A stretch of DNA of 64,000 nt from Dactylosporangium sp. AC04546 (GTDB lineage Bacteria > Actinomycetota > Actinomycetes > Mycobacteriales > Micromonosporaceae). The stretch spans positions 16,489 through 80,488 of the forward strand of contig NZ_JAHYSG010000054.1 of NCBI RefSeq assembly GCF_022095675.1, given 5' to 3'. This document shows positions 32,492 to 41,634 of the stretch, piece by piece. The notes beneath the pieces are model-generated. The model saw nothing but the letters and a program-made list of their open reading frames with translations. It did not search any database and was not told where the DNA came from. Position 1 is the stretch's first letter, and each line of letters begins with the position of its first letter. Made by a program: the position numbers and the translations under genes.

Positions 32492-33508
32492 CTAGCCCTG
32501 CGACGGCGTTTCGTCAGTTCGGCTCGTCGTTCGTTGTGTCGTGGCGCCCTCGATGTCGGAAGACCGGGTGTCGCGCGACTCGGTGCCGTCGTCCGGCGTG
32601 TCCGCCTGCCGCGCCGGGCCGGCGACGTGCGCTTCGGTGGCCCCGGCCCGCAGCAGCGACTGTTCGCGGCCGGGGTGCCGCCGCGCCGACAGGAGTGTGG
32701 CCGCCGTGGCCACCGCGCAGACGATCAGGGCGGTCCAGATGTTCAGACGCAGGCCGAGGATGTGGTTCGCCGAGTCGACGCGGAGCGCTTCGATCCACAA
32801 CCGGCCGGCCGTGTAGAGCGCCACGTACAGGCCGAAGGCGCGGCCGTGCCCGAGCCGCCACCGGCGGTCCGCCCAGATCACCACGCCGGCCACGCCGAAG
32901 TCCCACAGCAGCTCGTAGAGGAACGCGGGGTGGAACGTCCCCAGGACCTCGGGGCGGCCGTCCGGGCCGAGGACGGCACGGCCGGCGGACTGGTCCCACT
33001 CGTGGATACGCAGGCCCCAGGGCAGTTCGGTAGCTCTGCCGTACACCTCGTTGTTGAACCAGTTTCCCAAGCGACCGATGCCCTGCGCCAGCGCGATGCC
33101 CGGAGCCGCCGCGTCGGCCAACGGAGGCAGCTTCACGCCGGCGCGCCGCGCGCCGATCCAGCCCCCGAGCGCGCCGAGGCCGATGGCACCCCAGACGCCC
33201 AGTCCACCCTCCCAGATGTACAGCGCGTCGATCGGACGGCCGTCGGGACCGAAGTACGGCTGCCACGACGTCACGACGTGGTACAGCCGGCCACCGATGA
33301 TGCCGAACGGGACCGCCCAGACCGCGATGTCCAGGACGACACCGGGCCGGCCACCGCGCTGCGACCACCGGCGCTCGGTGAGCCACACCGCGACGAGGAT
33401 GCCCACGATGATGCAGAGGGCGTAGGCCCGTACCGGTAACGGCCCGAGGTGCCAGACGCCTTGGGTCGGGCTCGGAATCGCGGCGTACGCCGACGCGAGC
33501 GGGCTCAC
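32492..33508 (-). CDS. lgt: Prolipoprotein diacylglyceryl transferase, 338 aa
   Basis: Transfers diacylglycerol from phosphatidylglycerol to the lipobox Cys of prolipoproteins in the cytoplasmic membrane. The Lgt signature GIGRLGNWFNNEVYGR is present, with LPWGLRI, HPAFLYELLWDFG and GLYVALYTAGRLWIE. Seven membrane spans are expected; VRAYALCIIVGILVAVWLTERRW is an early one. The C-terminal 60 residues are hydrophilic and variable, as in other actinomycetes. GTG 33508 is preceded by TACGCT (minus strand, 33515-33520) 6 nt upstream, another leaderless start. It is likely an essential or highly conserved gene. Confidence 0.95.
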   Translation of the reverse strand: MSPLASAYAAIPSPTQGVWHLGPLPVRAYALCIIVGILVAVWLTERRWSQRGGRPGVVLDIAVWAVPFGIIGGRLYHVVTSWQPYFGPDGRPIDALYIWEGGLGVWGAIGLGALGGWIGARRAGVKLPPLADAAAPGIALAQGIGRLGNWFNNEVYGRATELPWGLRIHEWDQSAGRAVLGPDGRPEVLGTFHPAFLYELLWDFGVAGVVIWADRRWRLGHGRAFGLYVALYTAGRLWIEALRVDSANHILGLRLNIWTALIVCAVATAATLLSARRHPGREQSLLRAGATEAHVAGPARQADTPDDGTESRDTRSSDIEGATTQRTTSRTDETPSQG

Positions 33509-33553
33509 CCGGACAGCGTAGCGTCGCGGACCGGCCCGGCGGTGTCCGTAGGC

Positions 33554-33580
33554 GGGGCCGGCCGCGATGCGGCCGGCCCC
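33554..33580 (-). terminator. Strong hairpin terminator after the AhpD-like gene
   Basis: GGGGCCGGCCGC (33554-33565), loop GAT, GCGGCCGGCCCC (33569-33580): a perfect 12-bp stem with a 3-nt loop, followed by TTCCCCC. It lies between the stop of the AhpD-like gene and the lgt start, both on the minus strand, so it isolates lgt from upstream transcription. Confidence 0.7.
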
Positions 33581-33651
33581 GATTCCCCCGGCTGGTCGTC
33601 CCCAAGCGCGGTCAGCCTCGCAGCTGCCGCTCTCAGGACGCTCTTCGCCGG

Positions 33652-34119
33652 CTACGCCGCCGGCTCGTAGGAGCCGCCGCGCAGGTGGGTGATCACGCCG
33701 AGCCGGTTGGCGGCGTTGATCATCGCGACCAGGTACACCAGGGCGACGAGCTGCTCCTCGTCGTAGTGCTCGCGGGCCGCGGCCCAGGTCGCGTCGGACA
33801 CGCCGGGCGCGGCGTCGGCGAGCCGGGTGCCCTCCTCGGCGAGCGCGAAGGCGGTCCGCTCGGCATCGCTGAACACGGTCGACTCCCGCCAGGCCGCGAC
33901 CAGGTTGATCCGCAGCGCGCTCTCACCGGCGGCCGCGGCCTCCTTGGTGTGGTAGTCGACGCACCAGCCGCAGCCGTTGATCTGGCTGGCCCGCAGCATC
34001 ACCAGCTCCTGCAGGTCCCGCGGCAGCGTCGACTGCTGGATCGCGAGGCTGACGTTGGCGAACCGCTTGCCGAGCTTCGGGGCCAGTTCGCCGGCCGTGA
34101 GGTTCAAACGGGGTTCCAT
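33652..34119 (-). CDS. Carboxymuconolactone decarboxylase/AhpD-like protein, 155 aa
   Basis: Small helical alkylhydroperoxidase-fold protein. The redox motif is NGCGWCVDYHTKEA (CxxC with following His), preceded by LQELVMLRASQI; the C-terminal helices are LVALVYLVAMINAANRLGV. In AhpD the Cys pair and His reduce peroxides via a thiol partner. Start ATG 34119 has GAGAGGTG upstream. The gene is divergent from sigJ and shares with it matched SigJ-type promoter boxes (34156-34183 on its side), so it is very likely part of the SigJ stress regulon. Confidence 0.9.
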   Translation of the reverse strand: MEPRLNLTAGELAPKLGKRFANVSLAIQQSTLPRDLQELVMLRASQINGCGWCVDYHTKEAAAAGESALRINLVAAWRESTVFSDAERTAFALAEEGTRLADAAPGVSDATWAAAREHYDEEQLVALVYLVAMINAANRLGVITHLRGGSYEPAA

Positions 34120-34155
34120 GCGGTACAACACCTCTCTCGTGGTTGTGACGATCAC

Positions 34156-34183
34156 GAGATGCCGGCCGGCGGGCTCGCGTGAC
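34156..34183 (-). promoter_or_regulatory. SigJ-type promoter of the AhpD-like gene
   Basis: On the minus strand: GTCACG (34178-34183), 16 nt, CATCTC (34156-34161). The -35 box and the 16-nt spacing agree with the GTCACA-N16 pattern described for SigJ of mycobacteria. Transcription would start about 30 nt upstream of ATG 34119, leaving room for the visible ribosome-binding site. Confidence 0.7.
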
Positions 34184-34209
34184 GGCCGGGCGGTGTGACG
34201 CACGCAACC

Positions 34210-34237
34210 GTCACAGCACCGGCCCGTGCGGCATCTC
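34210..34237 (+). promoter_or_regulatory. SigJ-type autoregulatory promoter of sigJ
   Basis: GTCACA (34210-34215), 16 nt, CATCTC (34232-34237), 25 nt before ATG 34263. The -10 box is identical to that of the divergent promoter and the -35 differs by one base. The identity of two elements facing opposite genes supports recognition by the same ECF factor. Confidence 0.72.
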
Positions 34238-34262
34238 ATGCGTGGCACAGTGAGGAGTCACC

Positions 34263-35129
34263 ATGAGCGCCACCGACCTGTTTCTCGCCCATCGCAGCCT
34301 GCTGTTCACCGTCGCGTACGAGCTGCTCGGCTCGGCCGCCGACGCGGAGGACGTGCTGCAGGAGACCTGGCTGCGCTGGACCGGAGTGGATCTCGCCGAG
34401 GTCCGCGAGCCGCGCGCCTACCTGGTCCGGATCACCACCCGCCAGGCCCTTGCGCGGCTGCGCACGCTGCGGCGCCGCAAGGAGTCGTACGTCGGGCCCT
34501 GGCTGCCCGAGCCGCTGCTGACCGCGCCCGACGTGGCCGAGGACGTCGAGCTGGCCGACAGCGTCTCGATGGCGATGCTGCTGGTCCTGGAGACGCTCAC
34601 GCCGACCGAGCGCGCGGTGTTCGTCCTGCGGGAGGTGTTCGACGTCGAGTACGACGAGATCGCCGCGGCCGTCGGCAAGAACCCGGCCGCGGTCCGCCAG
34701 ATCGCGCACCGGGCCCGGGCCCGCGTCGCCGCCCGCCGCCCGCGCGGTACCGTCACCCCGGCCGAGAGCCGCGACGCCCTGGACGCGTTCCGCCGCGCGG
34801 TGGAGACCGGCGACCTGCAGGGCCTGCTCGACGTCCTGTCCCCGGACGTCGTCCTGCTCACCGACGGCGGCGGCGTGGCCCAGGCGGCCCTGGCCCCGGT
34901 GCTGGGCGCGGCGGCGGTGGCCCCGGTCCTGACCCGCATCGCGGCGACGACGGCGACCCTGCACCCGGCGTACGTCAACGGCCACCCGGCCCTGCTGGTC
35001 CGGGTCGCGGGCACGCTCGACACGGTCCTCGCCCTGCTCGTCGACGCCGGCCGCGTCACGGGCCTCTACGCGGTGCGCAACCCGGCGAAGCTGTCGCACG
35101 TCACGCGCGAGGTCGCGGTACGCCGCTAG
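34263..35129 (+). CDS. sigJ: ECF sigma factor SigJ with C-terminal SnoaL-like domain, 288 aa
   Basis: Sigma-2: LFLAHRSLLFTVAYELLGSAADAEDVLQETWLRW. Sigma-4: TLTPTERAVFVLREVFDVEYDEIAAAVGKNPAAVRQIAHRARARV. After about residue 175 comes an NTF2/SnoaL-like domain (RDALDAFRRAVETGDLQGLLDVLSPDVVLLTDGGG), the diagnostic fused architecture of SigJ/ECF41-type factors, where it controls activity instead of a separate anti-sigma. ECF41 factors typically control an adjacent carboxymuconolactone decarboxylase or oxidoreductase gene, exactly as here. ATG 34263 has GAGGAG upstream. The distance and boxes indicate autoregulation. Confidence 0.93.
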   Translation: MSATDLFLAHRSLLFTVAYELLGSAADAEDVLQETWLRWTGVDLAEVREPRAYLVRITTRQALARLRTLRRRKESYVGPWLPEPLLTAPDVAEDVELADSVSMAMLLVLETLTPTERAVFVLREVFDVEYDEIAAAVGKNPAAVRQIAHRARARVAARRPRGTVTPAESRDALDAFRRAVETGDLQGLLDVLSPDVVLLTDGGGVAQAALAPVLGAAAVAPVLTRIAATTATLHPAYVNGHPALLVRVAGTLDTVLALLVDAGRVTGLYAVRNPAKLSHVTREVAVRR

Positions 35130-37018
35130 GGCAGCGTTCGCAGCGGGTAGGGGGAGATCACGTCGAGGTAGGGCGACGGGTCGGCGTCCCAGTCCATCGC
35201 CCGGATCTGGGCCGCGCTGCGCCGGCCGGTGAGCGTCCGGAACAGCTCCAGCGGCTCGCCCCGCAGGCTGATCGCGGGTTCGCCGGAGCCGAGGACGGCT
35301 GCGGTCCGGCCGTCGTCGAGCCGCAGCGCCGGCAGTCCCACGGCGGACAGTCGCTGCCCCAGCCACTGCTGGTACACCCGGCGGCCCAGGCGGACCACCG
35401 GGGCGTCGGCGTCGCCGGGGCAGCCGAGCGCCTCGTACAGGTCGAACAGGTGCACGCCGAGGTCGGCGGCGGGCGCGCTCAGCATCCAGTCCGGGGCGTT
35501 GCTGGTGAAGCCGTCGCCGCGCCGCAGCGCGGTCTCCAGGTCGCTGCCGTGCTTGTCCCATTCCCGCAGCAGCGCGGCGACGTCGTGCGAGCGGCGGGCG
35601 TCGACCTGCCCGGCGGTCCAGCGCTCCCGGGCGGCGGCGAGGTCCGGCCGGTGCCAGGCGGCGGGCGCTCCGGGGAAGAACCCGTCGCCGGAGGCGGTGT
35701 CGGCGGCGACGCCGACGAGGTGGGCGAGCAGGTCCCGCACGGTCCAGGCCGGGCAGGACGGCACGGGCGTGCGCAGCTGCCGCTCGTCGAGCTCGGCGAT
35801 GAGGGTGCTCACCCGCCGGCGGCCGTCCTGGTACGCCGAGGCGGCCAGCCAGCGGTGCATGCGCTCGGGGGTGTGCACGGCGGAGGGGCGCAGCCGGGTG
35901 GTGAAGATGTCGCGCCACTGCTGGGCGGCGGCCGGGTCGGCGGCCAGGCCCGCGTAGACCGCCTCGGCGTTGGTGGAGGCGCCGGCCTCGGCCAGGCGGT
36001 ACGACCACTCGTAGTGCTCGCCGGCCCGGTCGTCGCGCCACTGCTGGTACTCCGCGAGGGTGCCGCGCGTGGTGACCGCCTCGGCGACGTAGTGCGCGTG
36101 CTCGACGGCGTCGCCGATGCCCTGGGCGGTCACCGGGTGCTTGAAGTGGCCGGCGTCGCCGAGCAGCGCCCAGCCGGGCCCGGTGGCCTGGCGGAAGTAG
36201 CCGCGCAGCATCGTCTCCGGTACCACGATGAGCGACGATATGCGCTCGGCGTGCTCGAGCAGCCTGGGGTTGAGCGTCGCGGGGAAGCGGCGCAGGCCCT
36301 CGGCGTAGCGGCGTTCCCGCTGTGCGGGCGTGCCCCGGGTCAGCTGCGGGCCGCCGGCCAGGCACAGCAGGTGGACGTCGTCCTCGCAGGGCGTCGACAT
36401 GAGCATCAGCGACTCGTGGGCGTCGATCCGGGTCGCGTCGGCGGCGGGCAGGCCGCGCCAGTACGCGAACAGGTACGACTGCTCGCCGCGCAGCCGCCGC
36501 CCGGTTCGCAGGCCGAGCCGCCGGGCGATCGTGGAGGTCCGGCCGTCGGCGCCGAAGACCCACCGCGCGGTCACCGCCCCGCCGTCGTCCAGCACGACGC
36601 CGCGGACCGGGTCGGCGGTGGTCCCGGTGCCGATCACGTCGAGCACCGGCCGGCCGGACCGGACGCGCACGCCGGCCGCCACGGCGGTGTCCAGCAGGGC
36701 CCGGTCGAGCACGCTCCGCCGCACGCAGCTGTTGCGGTCGAAGCCGCCGACGGGGGTGAACCCGCCGGCGACCTCGTGGCCGAGCACCCGCCAGCTGTAC
36801 CGCAGCGCCGGAATGTCGTGCGCGGCGCGCAGCCGGGCCAGCGCACCGAGGGCGTCCAGGCGGTGCAGCGTGTGCGGGAACAGCACGTGGGTGGAGACGG
36901 TGTCGCTGGGCAGCGGGTCCCGGTCGACCATGAGCACGCGCCAGCCGGCCCGCGCCAGCAGCGTCGCCAGGGTCGCTCCGGCGCAGCGGGCACCGACCAC
37001 GACGGCGTCAACATCCAT
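35126..37018 (-). CDS. FAD-dependent oxidoreductase fused to a DinB/maleylpyruvate-isomerase-like domain, 630 aa
   Basis: Residues about 1-370 form a PHBH-type flavoprotein: VDAVVVGARCAGATLATLLARAGW (dinucleotide loop), VFGADGRTSTIARRLGL (DG motif) and WALLGDAGHFKHPVTAQGIGDAVEHA (GD motif). From about 400 a four-helix DinB-like domain follows (RVSTLIAELDERQLRTPVPSCPAWTVRDLLAHLVGVA), of the kind that uses mycothiol in maleylpyruvate isomerases, and it continues to the end with DLGVHLFDLYEALG. Usually these are separate proteins. ATG 37018 is preferred; an ATG at 37084 would overlap the regulator's start. The gene is divergent from the SARP regulator, which may control it. Confidence 0.85.
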   Translation of the reverse strand: MDVDAVVVGARCAGATLATLLARAGWRVLMVDRDPLPSDTVSTHVLFPHTLHRLDALGALARLRAAHDIPALRYSWRVLGHEVAGGFTPVGGFDRNSCVRRSVLDRALLDTAVAAGVRVRSGRPVLDVIGTGTTADPVRGVVLDDGGAVTARWVFGADGRTSTIARRLGLRTGRRLRGEQSYLFAYWRGLPAADATRIDAHESLMLMSTPCEDDVHLLCLAGGPQLTRGTPAQRERRYAEGLRRFPATLNPRLLEHAERISSLIVVPETMLRGYFRQATGPGWALLGDAGHFKHPVTAQGIGDAVEHAHYVAEAVTTRGTLAEYQQWRDDRAGEHYEWSYRLAEAGASTNAEAVYAGLAADPAAAQQWRDIFTTRLRPSAVHTPERMHRWLAASAYQDGRRRVSTLIAELDERQLRTPVPSCPAWTVRDLLAHLVGVAADTASGDGFFPGAPAAWHRPDLAAARERWTAGQVDARRSHDVAALLREWDKHGSDLETALRRGDGFTSNAPDWMLSAPAADLGVHLFDLYEALGCPGDADAPVVRLGRRVYQQWLGQRLSAVGLPALRLDDGRTAAVLGSGEPAISLRGEPLELFRTLTGRRSAAQIRAMDWDADPSPYLDVISPYPLRTLP

Positions 37019-37092
37019 GGGCCCAGTCTGGTACCGCGGCGTGCAAATCCTGTGGAACCGTCCTGTGGGAACCCGGTGCGACAATGCGTGCC

Positions 37093-40000
37093 ATGGTGCC
37101 CGACTTCCGCATCCTGGGCCCGGTCGAGGTCGTGCGGCACGACCAGCCGGTCCACGTCGGCGGGCCCAAGGTCCGGGCGCTGCTGGGTGTCCTGCTGTTG
37201 CGCGCGGGCGCGACGGTGACCGCCGACGAGCTCATCGACGCGCTGTGGGACGGCCGGGCCGGCTCGACCGCGCGGGCCACCCTGCGCTCGCACGTCGCCG
37301 ACCTGCGGCGGGCGCTGACCCGGGCCGGGGCGGCCGAGGCGTTGCAGACCCGGTCGCGGGGGTATGCGCTGTGCCCGGACCCCGAGCAGGTCGACCTGTT
37401 CCGGTTCGAGCGGCTGGTCGGCGAGGGCCAGGCGGCGCTGGGCGAGGGCCGCGCCGGCGACGCGGCCCGGCTGCTGCGGGCGGCGCTGGCGCTGTGGCGC
37501 GGTCCGTTGCTGGCCGGCACCGACCGTCCGGCGTTCGCCGACGCCGAGGCCGTCCGGCTGGAGCAGCTGCGGCTGACTGCGTTGGAGAGCCGGGTCGAGG
37601 CCGACCTGGCCTGCGGCGACCCCGCCTCCGTCGTCGGGGAGCTGGAACAGCTGGTTCGCACGTACCCGTACCGCGAACACCTCTGCGGCCTGCTCATGCG
37701 CGCGTTGTACCGGTCCGGCCGGCAGGCCGACGCGCTCGAGGTGTTCCGCGACCTGCGCCGGCGGCTGGACGACGAACTGGGCGTGCAGCCGGGTCCGGCA
37801 CTGCGTGGCCTGGAGCTGGCGATCCTGCGGCAGGACCCGGCGTTGACACCGGCGCCGCCCGTGGCGACGGCGCCGGCAGAGATCCCGTCGGCGCTGCTGG
37901 ATCTGGTCCAGCGCACCCCGTTCGTGGCCCGCGGCGGCGATCTGGCCCTGCTGCGCGACGCCTGGGCCGACGTCAGCGCCGGCCGGCGCCGGGTTGTGCT
38001 CGTGTCCGGGGAGGCCGGCGTCGGCAAGACCCGACTGGTCGCGCAGTTCGCCAGCCAGGTGGCGCCGGGGGTCCACCTGCTCGTCGGCCGCTGCGACCAG
38101 ACCTCGCTGGTGGCCTACCAGCCGATCGTCGAGGCGCTGCGCACGAGCCGGGCGGCCACCGCGGCGGTGGCGGCCAGCAGCGGTGCGCAGCGGACATATC
38201 TGGCCAGGCTGCTCGGCGGCGACGACCAGTCGCCGGTCGCGACCGGCACCACCAGTGCGTTCGCGTTGTTCGAGGCGGTCGTGTGGGTGCTGGCGCGGCT
38301 GGCGGCCACGACCGCGGTGCTGCTGGTGGTGGAGGACCTGGAGCGCTGCGACCCGGCCAGCTCGACGCTGCTGCAGCATCTGATCCGCGCGCTGCCCGGG
38401 CGGGTCCAGCTGGTGCTGACCTACCGGGACCCGCCGGGCAGCCGCCACCAGCCGCTGCGGGACCTGCTGGTCGCTGTCGAGCGCCAGGGTGGCTGTGACC
38501 GGATCCCGCTGGAGCGGTTCGATGAGGCCGAGGTCGCGGCGTTGCTGACCGCGACGACAGGGGCCGAGCCGCCCGGGCCGGTCGTTCACGCGCTGTGGCA
38601 GCACACCGGCGGCAACCCGTTCTTCGCGACCGAGGTGGTGCGGTACCTGGGGGCCGGCGCACGGCTCGCCGAGTTCCGCCCGGAGTTGCCGACCGGCGTG
38701 CGCGACGTGCTGCGCCACCGGGTCGCGGACCTGACCGAGCCGACCCGGCAGCTGCTGGCCTGCGCGGCCGTCGTCGGCGGCGAGGTGGAGTTCGCGCTGC
38801 TGGAGGCGGCGATGCAGACCGCCGAGGACGCGCTGCTGGACGCGCTCGACGAGGCCGTCCGCACCGGCCTGCTGGTCGAGGTGGGCGGGTCCTGGTCGGC
38901 GGCGTACATGTTCCCGCACGCCCTGGTCCGCGATGCCGTCTACGACGAGATCCCGACCGTCCGCCGGCAGCGCCTGCACCTGCGCGTCGCGCGGGCGCTG
39001 CAGGCCGGCGACGGGCCGCCGGCCGCCCGCCTGTCCGCCGCGGCGGTGCACCTGCGCGCCGCCGGCCCGTTCGCCGACCGAGCCGAGGCGGTGGACTGCA
39101 GTATCCGCGCGGCCGAGGCGGCCCGGGACCTGTACGCCTGGGAGGAGGCGGCCGCCCACGCCGAGGCGGCACTCGCCCGCCTCGACGACACCGGTGCGCC
39201 GACCGAACGCCGGGCGAGCACCGCGGAACTGGCCGGCGCGCTGCGCTGGGTCGCCAGCGTGGACCTGCAGCGCGCGGTCCGCCACTTCGAGGGCGCGCTG
39301 GCCGACTACCACCGCCTCGGCGACGAGCGGTCGGTCGGGCGGGTGCTGGGCCGGCTCGGTGTGGCCCTGACCACCCACCCGGCGGTCATGGACATTCCCC
39401 GTGCCCTGGAGTGCCTGTCCGCCGCCGAGTCCCGCCAGCCCCGTGGCAATGCGGCCTGGCACATCCACAACGGCATCGCCAACGCCAGCCTGTTCGGGCT
39501 GCGTACCGCACAGCTCGGCGCGGCAGCCGAGCGGGCCACGGGGATCGCGACCCGGGAGGGACGCCGGGACCTGCGCGCCTGGAGCCAGTCCGCCGAGGGG
39601 TACTTCCGGTTCTACCGTGGTGACCTGGCCGCGGCCTGCCGGTTGCAGGAGGCGACCTGGCAGGACGGGGTGGACCTCGGGGATCCGCACCTGGCCTGGG
39701 GCGCGGCCCGGGTCCTGGCGTTCTATCACGCCGCGTTCGTGCCCGACCCGGCGGCGGTCGAGCACTGGTGCGAGCGTGCGCTGGCCCTGCGGGAGCTCGA
39801 TCCGTACGTGCGCCAGCGCGCCGACCTGCTCGACCTGCGGGCCCTGGCCCGGGGGCTGAGCGGCGACCTGACCGCCGCCCGCGACGCGGCCGCGCGGCTC
39901 GACGCCGACGCGGTGGTCCAGCGGTTCCTACTGCTGTGGGACGGCGACTGGGAAGCGGCGCTGCGGTCGTGGTCCGCCGCCCTGGAGGCCGACTCGGCGG

Positions 40001-40722
40001 CCGGCGACCTGCTCGACGCGACGCTCAACGCGACCTGGGTGGCGCTCGTGGAGCACCTGCTCGGTCGCGACGCCGACGCCGTGGCCGGCCTCCGCCGGGC
40101 GCTCGCCTGGAGCCTCGACGGGCCGCAGGTGCCGGCGGAGCTGATGGTGCGGGCCGACCTCGCTCGCATCCTGGCCCTTGCCGGCGAACCGGACGAGGCC
40201 GCCGTGCACCTGGCCGCCTGTGAGGCGATCCTCGCGGCGGGGGAGGACTGGCGCGGGCGGGCCGGGCACGTGGCGCTGGCCCGCGCCGCCGTGGCCGCCG
40301 CGCGGGGCGACGACGCCGTGGCCAGGTCCGCGTACGCCGAGGCCGTGCAGATCTTCGGCGCTGCCCGCCTGCCGTGGCAGCAGGCGCTGGCCCTGCGTGA
40401 CTGGAGCGGTTGCCCCGCCGTCGCCGAGGCGGAGTCCGCGGGTCGCCGCGCCGCCGCGCTGTACACCCAGATGGGTGCCGGCCCGCGCTGGCTGGATCGG
40501 CTATCGGTGGTTGGCAATACCGGCACTGTGGAGCCGCTGACCGCTCGGGAACGTGAGGTGCTGCGGCTCGTCGCCGCCGGGCTCAACGACCGGGAGATCG
40601 CCGACCGGCTGGTGCTCAGCCCGCACACCGTGCACCGGCACGTCGCCAACATCCGGACCAAGCTGGGCCAACCCTCGCGCGCCGCGGCCGTCGCGTACGC
40701 CACCCGGCACCACATCACATAG
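37093..40722 (+). CDS. SARP-type regulator with AAA ATPase, TPR and LuxR HTH (SARP-LAL hybrid), 1209 aa
   Basis: The N-terminal OmpR-like winged helix (about residues 1-95: FRILGPVEVVRHDQ, ATLRSHVADLRRALT) and BTAD bacterial transcriptional activation domain (to about 245, EVFRDLRRRLDDELGVQPGPALRGLE) form a SARP module. Next comes an ATPase: VVLVSGEAGVGKTRLVAQF. A long helical TPR-like region fills the middle, and the protein ends in a LuxR HTH (LTAREREVLRLVAAGLNDREIADRLVLSPHTVHRHVANIRTKLG). Large hybrids like this activate secondary metabolism or stress genes. ATG 37093 has GACAAT 7 nt upstream (leaderless); ATG 37084 is the alternative. Confidence 0.92.
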   Translation: MVPDFRILGPVEVVRHDQPVHVGGPKVRALLGVLLLRAGATVTADELIDALWDGRAGSTARATLRSHVADLRRALTRAGAAEALQTRSRGYALCPDPEQVDLFRFERLVGEGQAALGEGRAGDAARLLRAALALWRGPLLAGTDRPAFADAEAVRLEQLRLTALESRVEADLACGDPASVVGELEQLVRTYPYREHLCGLLMRALYRSGRQADALEVFRDLRRRLDDELGVQPGPALRGLELAILRQDPALTPAPPVATAPAEIPSALLDLVQRTPFVARGGDLALLRDAWADVSAGRRRVVLVSGEAGVGKTRLVAQFASQVAPGVHLLVGRCDQTSLVAYQPIVEALRTSRAATAAVAASSGAQRTYLARLLGGDDQSPVATGTTSAFALFEAVVWVLARLAATTAVLLVVEDLERCDPASSTLLQHLIRALPGRVQLVLTYRDPPGSRHQPLRDLLVAVERQGGCDRIPLERFDEAEVAALLTATTGAEPPGPVVHALWQHTGGNPFFATEVVRYLGAGARLAEFRPELPTGVRDVLRHRVADLTEPTRQLLACAAVVGGEVEFALLEAAMQTAEDALLDALDEAVRTGLLVEVGGSWSAAYMFPHALVRDAVYDEIPTVRRQRLHLRVARALQAGDGPPAARLSAAAVHLRAAGPFADRAEAVDCSIRAAEAARDLYAWEEAAAHAEAALARLDDTGAPTERRASTAELAGALRWVASVDLQRAVRHFEGALADYHRLGDERSVGRVLGRLGVALTTHPAVMDIPRALECLSAAESRQPRGNAAWHIHNGIANASLFGLRTAQLGAAAERATGIATREGRRDLRAWSQSAEGYFRFYRGDLAAACRLQEATWQDGVDLGDPHLAWGAARVLAFYHAAFVPDPAAVEHWCERALALRELDPYVRQRADLLDLRALARGLSGDLTAARDAAARLDADAVVQRFLLLWDGDWEAALRSWSAALEADSAAGDLLDATLNATWVALVEHLLGRDADAVAGLRRALAWSLDGPQVPAELMVRADLARILALAGEPDEAAVHLAACEAILAAGEDWRGRAGHVALARAAVAAARGDDAVARSAYAEAVQIFGAARLPWQQALALRDWSGCPAVAEAESAGRRAAALYTQMGAGPRWLDRLSVVGNTGTVEPLTAREREVLRLVAAGLNDREIADRLVLSPHTVHRHVANIRTKLGQPSRAAAVAYATRHHIT

Positions 40723-40815
40723 CGGCATGGCCGGAACGGGCCATCCGCCGGCGTGCACCGCAATGGCCGCGCTGAGCGATGCGGGCGGCCACGGCCCGTC
40801 CGTACAACGGACGGC

Positions 40816-41634
40816 ATGACATCAACAGACACCGTGAACTTCGAAGCCCTCAAAGAACGCCAGCGCATCGGCTGGGAGTCCGGCGACTACCCCCGGGTCG
40901 GCAACACCCTGCAGATCATGGCCGAGCGGCTGGTCGTGGCCGCCGGCGTGCGGGCCGGCCAGCAGGTGCTCGACGTCGCAAGCGGACAGGGCAACGCCGC
41001 GCTGGCCGCCGCCCGGCGGTTCGCCGAGGCGACCGGCGTGGACTACGCCACCAACCTGCTCGCCCAGGGCCGCGAGCGGGCCCACGCCGAGCACCTGCCG
41101 GTCACCTTCGTCGAGGGCGACGCCGAGCGGCTGCCCTTCCCGGACGCGTCGTTCGACACGGTCCTGAGCACCGTGGGCGTCATGTTCGCCCCGGACCAGG
41201 CCCAGGCGGCCGCCGAGCTCATCCGCGTCACCCGCCCCGGCGGCCGGATCGCCCTGGCGAGCTGGACGCCGGACTCGCTCGTGGGATCGATGTTCCGGAC
41301 CATCGCCACGTACGCGCCGCCCCCGGCCGGCGTGCGCTCGCCGATGCTGTGGGGTACCGAGGAGCGCCTCGCCGAGCTGTTCGGCGACGCCGTCGAGTGG
41401 ACCTCGCTGCGCCCGCGGGAGTTCGACTTCTGCTACCACTCCCCGGCGCACTTCGCCGAGTGGTTCCAGCAGCACTACGGCCCGATCACCCGGCTGTCGG
41501 CGAGCCTCGACGAGGACACCCGCGCCCGGCTCACCGCCGACCTGACCGCGGTGCCCCAGCCGTTCAACCAGGCCGCCGACGGCACGGTGCTCGCCCCCGG
41601 CGCGTACCTCGAGGCGATCGGGGTTCGCCGATGA
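40816..41634 (+). CDS. Class I SAM-dependent methyltransferase, 272 aa
   Basis: UbiE-type methyltransferase: VRAGQQVLDVASGQGNAALAAARR (motif I), ATGVDYATNLLAQGRERA (acidic end), FVEGDAERLPFPDASFDTVLSTVGVMFAPD and LIRVTRPGGRIALASWTP. The C-terminal region (PREFDFCYHSPAHFAEWFQQHYGP) is typical for small-molecule O- or C-methyltransferases. ATG 40816 has TACAAC 7 nt upstream, a leaderless arrangement. Its TGA overlaps the ATG of the short fragment downstream. Substrate unknown. Confidence 0.88.
   Translation: MTSTDTVNFEALKERQRIGWESGDYPRVGNTLQIMAERLVVAAGVRAGQQVLDVASGQGNAALAAARRFAEATGVDYATNLLAQGRERAHAEHLPVTFVEGDAERLPFPDASFDTVLSTVGVMFAPDQAQAAAELIRVTRPGGRIALASWTPDSLVGSMFRTIATYAPPPAGVRSPMLWGTEERLAELFGDAVEWTSLRPREFDFCYHSPAHFAEWFQQHYGPITRLSASLDEDTRARLTADLTAVPQPFNQAADGTVLAPGAYLEAIGVRR

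Noticed and set aside
36634..39765. 1043-codon open frame on the minus strand
   Set aside because: It lies antisense to the SARP regulator and the flavoenzyme and consists of Arg/Gln/Gly-rich low-complexity text, an effect of high third-position GC.
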